Shown here: positions 1-10,683 of the stretch, one piece after another | Layout of the letters: the number at the start of each line of letters is the position of its first letter | Position numbering within the stretch: position 1 is the stretch's first letter | Source of the DNA: Amia ocellicauda | Lineage: Eukaryota > Chordata > Actinopteri > Amiiformes > Amiidae | DNA: 64,000 bases | NCBI RefSeq assembly: GCF_036373705.1 | Contig: NC_089858.1 | Span: forward strand, 14,565,249 to 14,629,248 | Direction of reading: 5' to 3' | Program-made: the position numbers and the translations under genes | The notes under the pieces: model-generated | The model's database searches: none | Told to the model about the DNA's origin: nothing | Seen by the model: only the letters and a program-made list of their open reading frames with translations

Positions 1-429
1 TTTTTTTTATATAGGATATTACACCACTGACTTCTGATTGGTGATTAGTAGACTTTGAAGGACTCAAATCAGAAGGCAGTACTGCCTTACTAGTTGACAT
101 TTGAACAAGTAACACCACACTGAGCTTCAGCATGGCAGCACAGCACCTTAGCCGCCCAAGTAAGGAACATTTTATGTATATCTATAGTTATATATGTACA
201 TCTAGACATTTATATCCTCATTTGGTTGATTTAACATGACATTTAAACATTATATTTGTTAGATCCAATGTTATATGTTAAGTTCCAAAATAAGTTTTTA
301 CACAGGATTTTTTTTTAGAAATCATTGTGCATTACAATGGACGTTTGGTCCAAAGAAATGAAATCTATGAGTATTGCAAAATCTGTTAACACATCTAAAA
401 TAATGTATTAGTACAATACAAAAAGTTAA

Positions 430-942
430 TATTTGTTCAAAAATGTCACACTTAGGATATACAGCTTTAGATATCCTGGAACTTCTGGCAGAAGGAAATT
501 TGTCAGAAATAGAGAGTTTGAATAGCAATGATGACGAGGCTGAAGATACAACCAGACTTCAAACAGTTGGTGCGTGTGCACCTGTGTTTTGTGCCTCGTA
601 GAAATTGTTTCATGGCTGCTCACCGCAAATAAAATTATATAGTGAGGGCCTATGACAGTATCTTTGAGTATTTTGTTTTATTATGTTTTAGTTTCAGGAA
701 TGTTCTAAGATGTGTTTTCAATATGTGAATAAGAAAACCACACATATCCCTGATATTGACTTTTTTCTGATTTTCCTGCTGTTTAGTCTCAATGTCCATT
801 GGAGTGGACAACAACAAAAAAAAAAAATTAAAAGATTTGGGCTAAAATCAAAATTTTGTCGGAGCCTAATTTTTAGGCTAGGAAAAAAGATTTCAAATAT
901 TTTTCTCATGAATGGAGATTATTTTTTGTCTGAAAGGGTTAA
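430..942 (+). mobile_element. piggyBac-like element remnant
   Basis: At 444-597 the plus strand reads an open stretch resembling the acidic N-terminus of piggyBac-type transposases, with an LGYTALDILELL-like motif followed by a Ser/Glu/Asp-rich segment, then a stop. The segment ends at 939-942 with TTAA preceded by GAAAGGG. Read from the other strand this gives TTAA followed by CCCTTTCAGAC, the form expected of a piggyBac terminus next to its TTAA target. No catalytic domain is present and no partner end is visible to the left, so this would be a broken or internally deleted copy. Bases 1-430 hold nothing I recognise. Confidence 0.4.
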
Positions 943-1029
943 ACAATATCCAGACAACAACAGGCCGGCCAATCAAATTCTACAACAATCATAAATTAGT
1001 TTAGAACGGAATGACTCCAACTAAAAGGC

Positions 1030-1570
1030 ACAGCAATGGGCAAGAGGTTTGCACCAGCCTACGCAAACATCTATATGGCAGATTGGGAACAAACCATCAA
1101 GAAACAATGCACTCTATTACCCACTCATTATTACAGATATCTTGATGACATATGGGGAATCTGGACCCATACAATCAACAGAATTTAACACATTCATCCA
1201 TAAACTCAATCGCCATCACCCCAACATTACAGTAACAAGCACTATCCACGAGACCAAATCAATTTCTTAGACACTTGCAAAGAAACGGAGACTCAAGCAC
1301 TATTACACAAACGCAGTTTTCACCCTAAGCACACGTTCAGGTCTCGTCAAATCACAATTGTTAAGATTCCACCGTATTTGCACAGAACATACAGAGTTCG
1401 AAAAAGCTACCACCACACTATTTAAGGCACTAACCCAGAGAGGCTACAACAGAACCTCTCTCAGGAACATTAAAACATTTATACAACACCACATACAACA
1501 GATTACAGTCACAGGACTAGAAACCAACCACAACTGGAGCACTACCCAACGTAAAACAAGACACACTGGA
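1030..1570 (+). pseudogene. Penelope-like reverse transcriptase fragment
   Basis: Switching between plus-strand frames gives the signature of Penelope/Neptune-type retroelements: GTAMGKRFAPAYANIYM near 1030-1080, then YYRYLDDIWGIW (the catalytic DD box) near 1125-1165, then INFLDT near 1258-1275, and a downstream LFKALTQRGYNRTSLR block near 1417-1470. The order and spacing fit the C-terminal half of the reverse transcriptase. Several frameshifts and stops separate the blocks, and no GIY-YIG endonuclease is seen downstream. It is a dead, truncated copy. Confidence 0.72.
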
Positions 1571-1629
1571 TCCACAAATTGAACACTGTTCATCCGCAGG
1601 GCCTGAATGAAAGATTCTATATATAAAAA

Positions 1630-2085
1630 AAAAAACTTCCACCACCCATCCCCAACACATTCAGAACCGACACCTGCAATCCCAACACCAACCCTAATTT
1701 TACAAATTATAAACCCAAACCTAGGTCCCAAAATCCTCATCCCAAATCCCAAATTTTACTACAGAAACCCAAACCCCAAAAACCCAGGCCTCTGACCTGG
1801 CAACTCCAACTCTAAACTTAACCTTAAAGCCCAGGCCCTAAACAACGCATTCACTCAAATCTTAACCATAAACCCTATTTCAGTAACATGAACCGATCCC
1901 TTTAACCAAACCCTAACCTTTCTAAACTAACGGATTCCTTCATTTCAACCCTAATCCTAAACCCCAATACCCAATTTAGGCCCTAAAACCCTCATCCCCG
2001 ATCATACTGCAGAAGCCCAAACCCCCTAAAACCAAGGCCTCCTATCTGGCAACCCTAACCCTATCCCCCAACCCCCCAAAAAGCA
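1630..2085. repeat. AACCCT-rich tandem repeat, about 248-bp period
   Basis: The plus strand is strongly C/A-biased, with many AACCC, CCCTAA and CCCAAA words. Two stretches align with each other: about 1727-1812 and about 1980-2061 share CTCATCCC, CAGAAACCC/CAGAAGCCC, an AGGCCTC block and a CTGGCAAC block at an offset of about 248 bases. Short runs of two telomere-type hexamers occur near 2045-2056. It looks like a degenerate satellite; the open frames across it are composition artefacts. Confidence 0.55.
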
Positions 2086-2285
2086 ACCGTGGCCGGTGGA
2101 TGCGGAGGGTGGACATCTGGCTGGCTGCAGGCTGGTCCGGCTCATCTTCCCACACTTGCTTGGAGATGCTGGGTGTGTGGCAGGAGCGGGCTTCAGGCTC
2201 TGATGCATCAGGAAGTGTGGACACGCAGGTGGCTATCCATGGTTCTGTCCCCGATGAAGAACTGCTCTTGGGTGCAGAGACCGTC

Positions 2286-3263
2286 TCATGTGGCGGGAGA
2301 CATTGGAGCGCTGCACCTCACCCTGTCGCTCCCAAGTCTTAGGGGGACAGCAGAGAGCTGGTCTGGGGCTTTGAGTGCCAGTGCCCAGAGACATCCACAA
2401 AGCATACTCGCATAAGTTGCGACAGCTGCCCTTATAAAGCGAGTCGTGATGCAATCTCCAAGGTCCCACTCCCTCCAGGCTGCCGTGATGTGCTGTGTTA
2501 TTCTCTCATCAGGGTTCCCCTTGTTCGTGAAAAATAAGGTTTGCTCCACCCGGGCAGGCCAAGTCACAGAGCCACGTTGCTCTGCAGCCACTCATACTGC
2601 TCACTGCTGATGACTGGCACCACAGCCCCGGAGCCGCTCGCAGTCTTGTGCTGGGAGACCGTGATCTGGTATGAGCCGCTGTGCTCCCGGGCCTCCTGTA
2701 CTGCCTTGGCCGTCATGTTCATAACTACCCCTCGCCAGTGGCCCTTGTGGATAAGACATCCGCAGAGTGGGCCGATGAGAGCCATAGCGGCTGGGGGGTC
2801 TTCACTGGCTTGCTGCAGCAGACGTGGTACGGCACTTCTGGAGCGGTCGATAAAATCCTTGATCTGTTGCCTGGTGATCAGCCAGTCTTGCCCCCGCCGA
2901 TGACGGTGGGCCATGTGTCTGAGAAAATGCCTCGTGCGATAGGGCTTGGTTCCTGTTTTGAGGTTTTTTTTTTGGAGAAGGGGAAGGACCCAGCAGATAG
3001 CTCCTGTACAGCTGCAGTGCCATGGGGTCTGTGTCGCTGCTCTCCCTCTCCAGGGGGGTCTCGTCCTCCGTCCAACTGGAGGTGTCCGACTGGGATGCAT
3101 CTTTGGAGGAAGGCAAGGAGGGGGTAGAAGGGGGTGAAGCCGAAGAGGGGCAGTAATCACTCGGGGTGCGATTCAGTTTGCGGTCCATCTGGACAAACAT
3201 CCAGATGTCCATGCCTTTAATGCTTCCCTCAGACTGTTGTGGCTCTGCAGCTTGGCTGTCCAC
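2286..3263 (-). pseudogene. decayed tyrosine-recombinase-like transposon ORF (Crypton type?)
   Basis: On the minus strand, 3263 to about 2970 encodes a Ser/Asp/Glu-rich segment. After a shift at a nine-base homopolymer near 2966-2975 the reading continues as RGQDWLITRQQIKDFIDRS, GHWRGVVMNMT and YQITVSQHKTASGSG. After another shift near 2570 it continues as FFTNKGNPDERI and ITTRFIRAAVATYA. From memory, the series 'H-R-G-V-x-NMT', 'V-x-HKT', 'F-x-T-x-x-G-x-P' and 'T-x-x-R-x-x-x-x-T' resembles ORFs of fish mobile elements with a phage-integrase-like fold. The two frameshifts and the absence of a clear catalytic Tyr make it a pseudogene. Family placement is tentative. Confidence 0.5.
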
Positions 3264-3345
3264 CTATAGACGTCCAAAGCGTATGGACATGGGTTCGAAT
3301 TCCCCATCCTGAAAGGGCTGGTGAACTCCCCTGCTGGATGTCCTG
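3240..3345 (+). repeat. tRNA-like (SINE?) fragment
   Basis: The segment holds GGGTTCGAATTCCCC at about 3294-3308, a near-perfect pol III B box with complementary flanks as in a tRNA T-arm. No convincing A box or complete cloverleaf is seen upstream, so this is either a SINE head fragment or chance. Confidence 0.25.
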
Positions 3346-3399
3346 GGGAAATAAAAATAAAACTTTAGTCAAAGAATGACCGAGCTTTTAAAAAATTAT

Positions 3400-3562
3400 C
3401 TGCCCCGGTCTCCCCGGACTAAAAGCCGTGCTCTGGGGGTCTGTTTTGGGTGTGGGGGACCAGTGGCTAGTAGAATGTGTACCCCAGATGAAATGCCCCA
3501 GTGTTCTGCGTGGAGAAATGGACGCTTGACCACAGCCAGTAAATGCCCCATTGATCCCAATG
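3400..3562 (+). repeat. dispersed repeat, copy 1
   Basis: This stretch aligns over about 150 bases with 7105-7262. Shared words include AGCCGTGCT, GGGGGTCTGT, GGTGTGGGG, and the near-identical GTGGAGAAATGGACGCTT. The repeat carries no coding potential I recognise. Confidence 0.7.
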
Positions 3563-3612
3563 CTTTAACAAAAGAAGGGCAGACATTTCAAACTACCTAC
3601 AAGCGCCCTTTA

Positions 3613-5117
3613 TAGAGCCCTATGATTTCCGCTATGCAAAGAACACGTACAGAATCGCGGAATTTGGAAATAAAAATGGAATAAATTGTAAAACCTGGAA
3701 TATTGCAGAATGTTCCATAATTTGTCTGAAATTGATTAAAAAAACCAAAATCTAATAAATCCCCTCCGAGGACGATTTAAGCGGATCTGCCCAAAATTGG
3801 GGCATCAATTACAAAGTATGAATTATCTGATAACTATCTGAGATAAAGACATGCAGTGTTTTTAGCTGCGTAGCTGAGATTCTGCTGAAAAGAGCCATGT
3901 GTGGTTTGTTTACATCGCGCATTTCCTGGTTTTAGAAATTCAATGCGCAAAGCAGCACATGGGGCTGGAATTGCCCAATGGAGAGGATGTCACTGTGTGT
4001 CATGTGCCATGGAAATCTGCTTTTTTTAACTAGCCAATCCAAAAAAAAAAAAACGTCTCAGGCAGTGGAATAGATCAACTGATCAGTGTCGGGTTACAGA
4101 CCGAGCAGCGCCAGAGAAGGGGGGAGAGAGAGAGGGGCTTATACAATTCATCTCATAACTCTGCTATTATAGATGCTGCTGCTATATGTGGTATCTATGG
4201 ATTCAGAACAGTTTCAGCTATGCATGTATTATGTACTTATAATACAGTATATATTATAGATAAGTAGAAAATGTGCAGTAAAATAAAAAAGAAACTATTC
4301 GATTTTTTCCCAGCAATGGAAAACAGAAGCTGATCCAGTTTGGGCATCCACTCTGCCCAGATTTATCCCTGCCAGCCCCCCTGGGGTGCAACTGGAAAAA
4401 ACAAAGACTCAACAAGCACACACCTTTGCCAATTGCCCTTCTGGACACAGCAAACACTCAATATAGCCCTGCTGCTTTGAGCAGGAACTGTGAGCAATGT
4501 AAGGTCAGCAGAATATATAACAAGACCCCCTGGCATGCCAGGTGCCCCTCTGCCACTTCATAGAGAGGCCCAGCTTTGCTCAGTGGCATATCTGAGGGAC
4601 CTGAATAACTTGCAAAGAGGCTGACAATCATGTACTTCAATTGAGAGGTCTGTGATAGATGGAAAACTTACGATGGACAGACATAGGAGCTCATAAGTTA
4701 GTTCCATAGGTTTTGCCTATTGCTGCATTATTGCCTAGATGCTTGCATTAATCTTTTTTGTTTAAATTGAAAAGGAAACATGAATGCAACATTGGTTTTT
4801 GTTTTTTTAGATAATTATAACTCTAGGTAACTCTAGATGTGCTTGCTGCATTGTTGACTAGATTCTTGCATTACTTTTCATTTATAATGAAACGTTTAGT
4901 AGAACTCTGTATTGAAGCACTTGCCATGTTGTGTTGCATCATTAAAAATGTACTGTTATATTTTATTACACTGTTGATGTTTAATGCATTCACATTATTA
5001 GACACTTTCTGATAAAGTTAGCATAAATCATAAAACACAGAATTCAGAAAAATTAAAACGGAAAAAACGGAATTTGAAAACAATAACTAAAAAAACGGAA
5101 TTCATAGGGCCCTACCT
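3613..5117. mobile_element. about 1.5-kb non-autonomous DNA element with inverted ends
   Basis: The left end (TAGAGCCCTATGATTTCCG, from 3613) and the right end (CGGAATTCATAGGGCCCTA, to 5115) are imperfect inverted copies. Both are followed inward by A-rich words containing CGGAATTTG. Short flanking words CCTTTA lie on both sides and may be part of a target duplication. No transposase is present. The internal sequence is AT-rich with nothing recognised. The ends recall hAT-type fish elements, but the superfamily is not proven. Confidence 0.5.
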
Positions 5118-7104
5118 TTAACAGCTGTGATATGATAAATCAAATGCAAACCATCGTATAAAACTCAGAAAACTCAAAAACCTACAATAAGTAAAAAGCT
5201 CAACAACGGCATACAAACAAGTAAGGGAATGAAACAAGTGTAAATTTAAATATTGGAATAATGTTCAAAAGCAGTATTTTATAGTTCAAAAATAACATCA
5301 AAACATAATTGTAGACTAAAGAAAACCTTTTCAACAAACAGTGCTTGTATTCAATGTAGTTTTGCATTTCAATAAACTATTTACTCTATATGCATCAGCT
5401 CTATTTCTGCTCTTTCCCTGCAGGAGCTCACACTGCATTGTGACATCGCAATAAATGCTGCTGCGCTGATCACGTCCTGAATCGTTTTGTGCTGGATGTG
5501 CTGCAGTAGCGTCGCGTATTGATCAGTGCAGTAAAAGCGCTCGGTACCATTTGGACCTGGTTTCACAGCACAAACCCACCAATGATCTGTCATTGCCAGT
5601 GTCACTGATGCCCTGAACCAGTCATGTTCACATACACGCATGTCCAAAACGAGCTCTCTTCAGTCTCCGTTTCAATCCATGTTGATTTGCGGGTCATCAC
5701 TGCATCAGCTCAATCTGAATACAGCTGTAAGAAACACCTGCAATGCGTTTCTCAAGCACATGCACTGCAGACAGGGAGAGATCACCACTGGAGCGCCAGA
5801 CTGACTACTGTAAAGGGCAGGCAGGATTATGCGTTATATTTGATTTATTATGCATTTAAATGACCGGTCAAAATAACCCGATTTTGGCTATTCTAGGTAA
5901 ATGTGTTTATAACTTATTTTCGTGTTTACGTACCTAAAACGCTGTAGGCATGCTTAATACATATAGTTAGGAAAAAACACGAACGGGTATGCGCAGTGTA
6001 TTTAGGGACACACAGTAATTCAAATTTTAATAAGCAAATCGGTCAAATTGCCGGCTCGGCGCTTCTATAGGACGCAGGTGTGATGAACAGGCCTGAGCCG
6101 CCACCCCGCGTTTAATACAAACCCCAAACACAACACCGCCGCTAATGTGCGTCAGTTACCAGGACGGTCGGATGTCGTAAACTGTTTTGCGCTTCATCCA
6201 TCTCTCTTTCATTAGTTAATTCTTCTATATTTCAGTATTAAAACTCCATCCAACCTCATAATCCAACTCTCCTGCAAGTCCACACACACACGCACGCTGA
6301 TTACAAACGCAGGCCTACCTTCGCTTTCTGTCTGCCGCGGCAAGCCCGTCTGAGGATGTCACTTTTTTAAATAAGGAGTCGATCTAAATGCACAGGATTT
6401 GTATGCGAAGGAGGCTTTTGTGAAAAAACCCTAATCTATATACAGATACGGTACGTGTGTATTTCCTCTACACGGAGGTACTACCAAACGGCAGAGACTT
6501 TGCTTTTCTTCTCTAGGCGAGTGCCGCCAAATCTCTTCTATTTTAAATGCGTGCGCTTAACCATATTGGCACAGAAGAGGGGGGATAGCGATGTGCCAGG
6601 AGATGCATACTCGACATAATTACTTTGACTTTACATGTAATGTATTATCCAGTTAGACTGAGAGAGATGTCAATCATTGATTATTCTGTACATAGATGCT
6701 GTCCAAAGGGAGTGTTTGTTTGTTCTGTTTTTATTTCCCCTCCCTCTGTAATAGGACGGGTGGGCTCTTCCATTTCTGGGGGAATGAGTATAAATGCTCT
6801 GCCGGTGAAGCGGAAAGGTCACTTGTAATTAGTGGTGTCTTTTTGCCCGGTTTCGGAGTTTTTCCCCCCGGTAGTGCTGGTTTAGTTTGTTTTTCATCTT
6901 TCTTTTTTATTTTATGGACTCTTTTCTTGGATTGACTTTTCGGTATACTTTTTTCCATTTGAATGTTACCGTCTCCGTTGCCTCAATTTCCACGCCTGTA
7001 ATGGCCGCTCTGTACAACACCTGAGCGAACAGCTAGGGTTGGACAGTTTGTCTATTTAGTGGCGAGTCCATTCCCCAGCAGGCCCGTGGTTTTTCTGCCG
7101 CTTC
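5118..7104. other. gene-free stretch with a CpG-bearing core
   Basis: The stretch 5870-6420 contains noticeably more CpG than its surroundings. A minus-strand open frame of 88 codons lies at 5381-5647 and starts with a Trp-rich segment; I recognise no family. No exon of a known gene was found. The rest is AT-rich and featureless. Confidence 0.4.
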
Positions 7105-7262
7105 ATTACACTTCCCCGGGCTGAAGCCGTGCTGTGGGGGTCTGTGTCGGGTGTGGGGCAGCGGGGCGAGTGGAATGTATAGCCCAGATTAAGAGCCCCG
7201 TGTGCGGCGTGGAGAAATGGACGCTTAACCGCCGATTAAATCCCCACTGAAGTCTATGGGGC
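7105..7262 (+). repeat. dispersed repeat, copy 2
   Basis: This is the second copy of the repeat at 3400-3562, in the same orientation and with roughly 75-80 percent matches by eye. It is bounded on the right by GGGGCGCAGTTAGG, which has no counterpart in copy 1. Confidence 0.7.
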
Positions 7263-7565
7263 GCAGTTAGGTGCCCTCTTGTGGTTGAGGTGCACTATAA
7301 CTTTCTTCTTAAGAGGTGAGCGGGGCAGCTCTGTATTCTGCCAGATCCTCGAATTGTAATGGTTCTGCTCAGCATCGCAGGCTGCGACTTTTGATTTCGA
7401 GTCCCTGTGATCTGCGATTTATGTATATGACAGTTTTAATAAAATGGCTTTCAAACATTACCTTTATGTCAATTAGTAAGACAATGTATTTAATAGAATT
7501 TCCCCAACTTGTGCTGACCCCCAAGGATGTGCTCTGCTATCCCTACCATTTTGATTTTTCAGTTG

Positions 7566-7606
7566 ATGTGTACACATACACACATACATACACACACACA
7601 CATATA

Positions 7607-7638
<32 letters not shown>

Positions 7639-7650
7639 TACCAATGGCTA
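7566..7650. repeat. (CA)n microsatellite
   Basis: Interrupted CA/CATA array. A separate AT array follows at 7735-7768. Between 7770 and 8700 the sequence is AT-rich with no feature I can support. Confidence 0.9.
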
Positions 7651-7732
7651 TACAAAATTAACTTTCCAAATTTTGCTGTGTCAGTGCATAAGAGTTAATG
7701 CATTTATTTCAGGATTTTGCTAAGGGGGATTA

Positions 7733-7771
<39 letters not shown>

Positions 7772-8701
7772 GGATAACTCTCCACCCCTGAGTTTATACT
7801 TGGTTGAGTTTGCTTTGAATTGCACTACCCAGCACAGGAAACTTACAGGAACTATTCATTTAAACTATTCATTTGCTACAAATCTCTAGATTTGTTTTTA
7901 CTTGGAAGTTGTGGAGTAGGATGTGTAATAAATGGAAAAAAATATATATATATATTTAACTGCATTTTAATTCCAGGTTATAAGGCCACAAAACATTAAC
8001 AATTTGAAAGGGGGTGTAGACTTTCCATAGGCATACAGCATACCAAAAAGAAAATTTAAACAGTAATTTAAAATGTAATTAAAAAACAAACCATTGTGAA
8101 CATGATTATTAATATTTATATAATTAAATGCCAATTGCAATTACCAGATTTTTTGTAACTTATTTACAAAATATTTACAAAAATGCTGAGAACTATAATT
8201 TCAAATATAAAAAAGTATCATGAATATTGTATTAAAATAAAACAAACTGCTATAAACCAGCCAACATCTACAATAGATGTTTGAACTGCAAGGTTTCAAA
8301 TTCAGGCTTTTAAGTTAACCTTTTGTCACACTGGCAACTGTTCTTTCACAGAATTAAAAATCTATTTCACTTCTCAGCCTGAAATATAAATTAAAAATAT
8401 CCATGAATTACTAATAAATCAAATACATCATCCTTTTCACAGACTCTTGGTCATCGCAGAGTTCTTTACAGTTTACTGTGAAAACTGGTTGTGACATTTT
8501 CATGACATTTTGTGACATCATAATTCATGTGTTTTCTTCAATAACACCATTCTTAGGCACTCTAAAATGTACACAAAAATCTGCACAACCGAGCTCTTTC
8601 ATTCCTACACCCTGGCTCCAAAATAAATATGCACAACTGATATAAGCTCCACTGCTCCCTTTTGGAGGGACAGTGGAGGGGAGGCGCTCTGAAGGCTGCG
8701 G

Positions 8702-10634
8702 TCAGAGAGGAGAATGGCTGAGTCGGCTGTGCGGACTGAGCGCGTGCAGCCTCCGGTGTGTGGGGGAGGAGCCCTGTCTACTAGAGGCTGTGTGGAGGTC
8801 AGAGGTCACGGAGGGTGGAGCACAGTCAGGCTGCTGGCTGAGGCTCGCGGTGCTCAGCTGCTGCAACAGGAAGTTATTGGTCGACACCAGAGACCTGCAA
8901 CAGGAGCGGAGTGCGATCAGACAACAGCTTGGCAACACGTCAGAAATCCAACTGGGTGTGACACATTTTGAGCCGAGATGATCCTGAGCTAACCCTGACC
9001 TGTGCTGAGGCCTGCGCCTCACTGCTGTGTCTCTATGTCTGCTACCTCTCTAAGTGCGGTGTTTCTCCCACCTGTGACTGTCCTGCAGCAGGTCCAAGGC
9101 CTCCTCCAGCTGGCCACGCCGAGTCAGCTGATCTCTCAGGGCAGTCAGCTGCTGCCGGAGCCGCTCATTCTCCTCCTGTAGCCCACCTTCACACAGAGAG
9201 AGAGATGGTGTCACAGATAATCAGAATATTAGAATAACTGTTAGTACTGGTATATATAACATAATACCTAATACAACAATTATAATAACCACTCACTGCT
9301 CGGTGTAGGGCCGGCGAAGGCGCTGACACCCTCGGTGGCAATCATCTGAGATCGCAGACTGTTGTTCTCCTCCAGCACACTGGCGAGTCTGTTCTTCACA
9401 GACTCCTGAAACCAAAATACCTCACAGCTGAACACATGCAAAACATACTGTATATTTAACATTGAATCAACGTTATTTTCACTACAGCTGAATGAGAAAA
9501 AAAAACAAACAAAAAAAAACTCTGAAAGCTGTACTAGCACTTTGCATTTTTCATTTTCACTTCTCTAGTCATTTTATGAAGACAAAATTACACATAAAAT
9601 AATATTACAACCATTCGGAGTACGACTGAAAAATAACATGCATGTATACACTGTGCTGCACGGGGTTTTTAAAGTGCAGTTTGAGACGCACTCTCTCTGT
9701 CCACACTCTCTGCTGCGGGAGCCTCGCTCACCAGCTGTGTCTGTGTGAAGGTCAGCTGATGTTTGAGTTGCTGCAGCTCGGGGAAGTCTGTGGCCAGAGC
9801 CCCGCTGTCCTGCCCTCTCCCTCTCCCTCGCTCTCTCGCTCGGCCTCTCTGCAGCCCTCGGTCCTGCTCGCTGTCCTCCCTGCTCCCTCGCTGGCACTCC
9901 ACACAGCACAGCGGCCGCAGACCCAGCAGCACATCCTGAGCACCGGCTGCAAGAGACTTCAGCGTCAGCATCTTCTCACGGACACTGTGCACAGCCCTCA
10001 AACGGAGAGCATTGCTCCTATTTACGTCTGAAACGGTTCATTCAGCTGCTCCATAAAACTGCTCTGTAAGGGGCAGCTTAATTGCACCCCCAGACTGAGG
10101 AGACTAACTCTCCCGAGTGTCGTCTGGTGTTTAAAAGACTTGGACTGAAACGAAGCAAATGCAGATTAAATTAACACAGATTCCCCGGCCAGGAGGCAGG
10201 CTGGAGATAATAGCTCCTGTTCCTCGAAATCAATCCCACTGCTCTTTTTGGGCTTAGAATTACACTTCCTAATGTCATCACTGATTAACAATCTAATCTG
10301 CACTAATTATGCCAGCAGAGGAAAGCCTGGCTGACTCGGAGCACAGGGTTGTGCGCGTTGCCCCTCAGGGAGTCCTGCTCGGTGGTGTAAACGGTCCCTG
10401 CTGGCGATCCACAGGCACCTGTAAACCCATTCCTAACCCATCCCTTCTGCGTCTCTCACTGAGGAAGCGCTGGTGCCGGTGCAGAGACCGCGAGCCGCTC
10501 CAGTATTGGTCCACCAGGTCCAGCAGCGGCCGCAGGACGGCGGACAGGTCAGAAATGGGCAGGGGCGGCCGCAGGGACAGGGGTCGACTCCGATTCTCCG
10601 CTGGCCTGGAGTCCTTATAATTAATAACAATGAC

Positions 10635-10683
<49 letters not shown>

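Noticed and set aside
9642..10031. Plus-strand 129-codon ORF
   Set aside because: Antisense to lrrc36 exon 11, whose phase and homology are clear.
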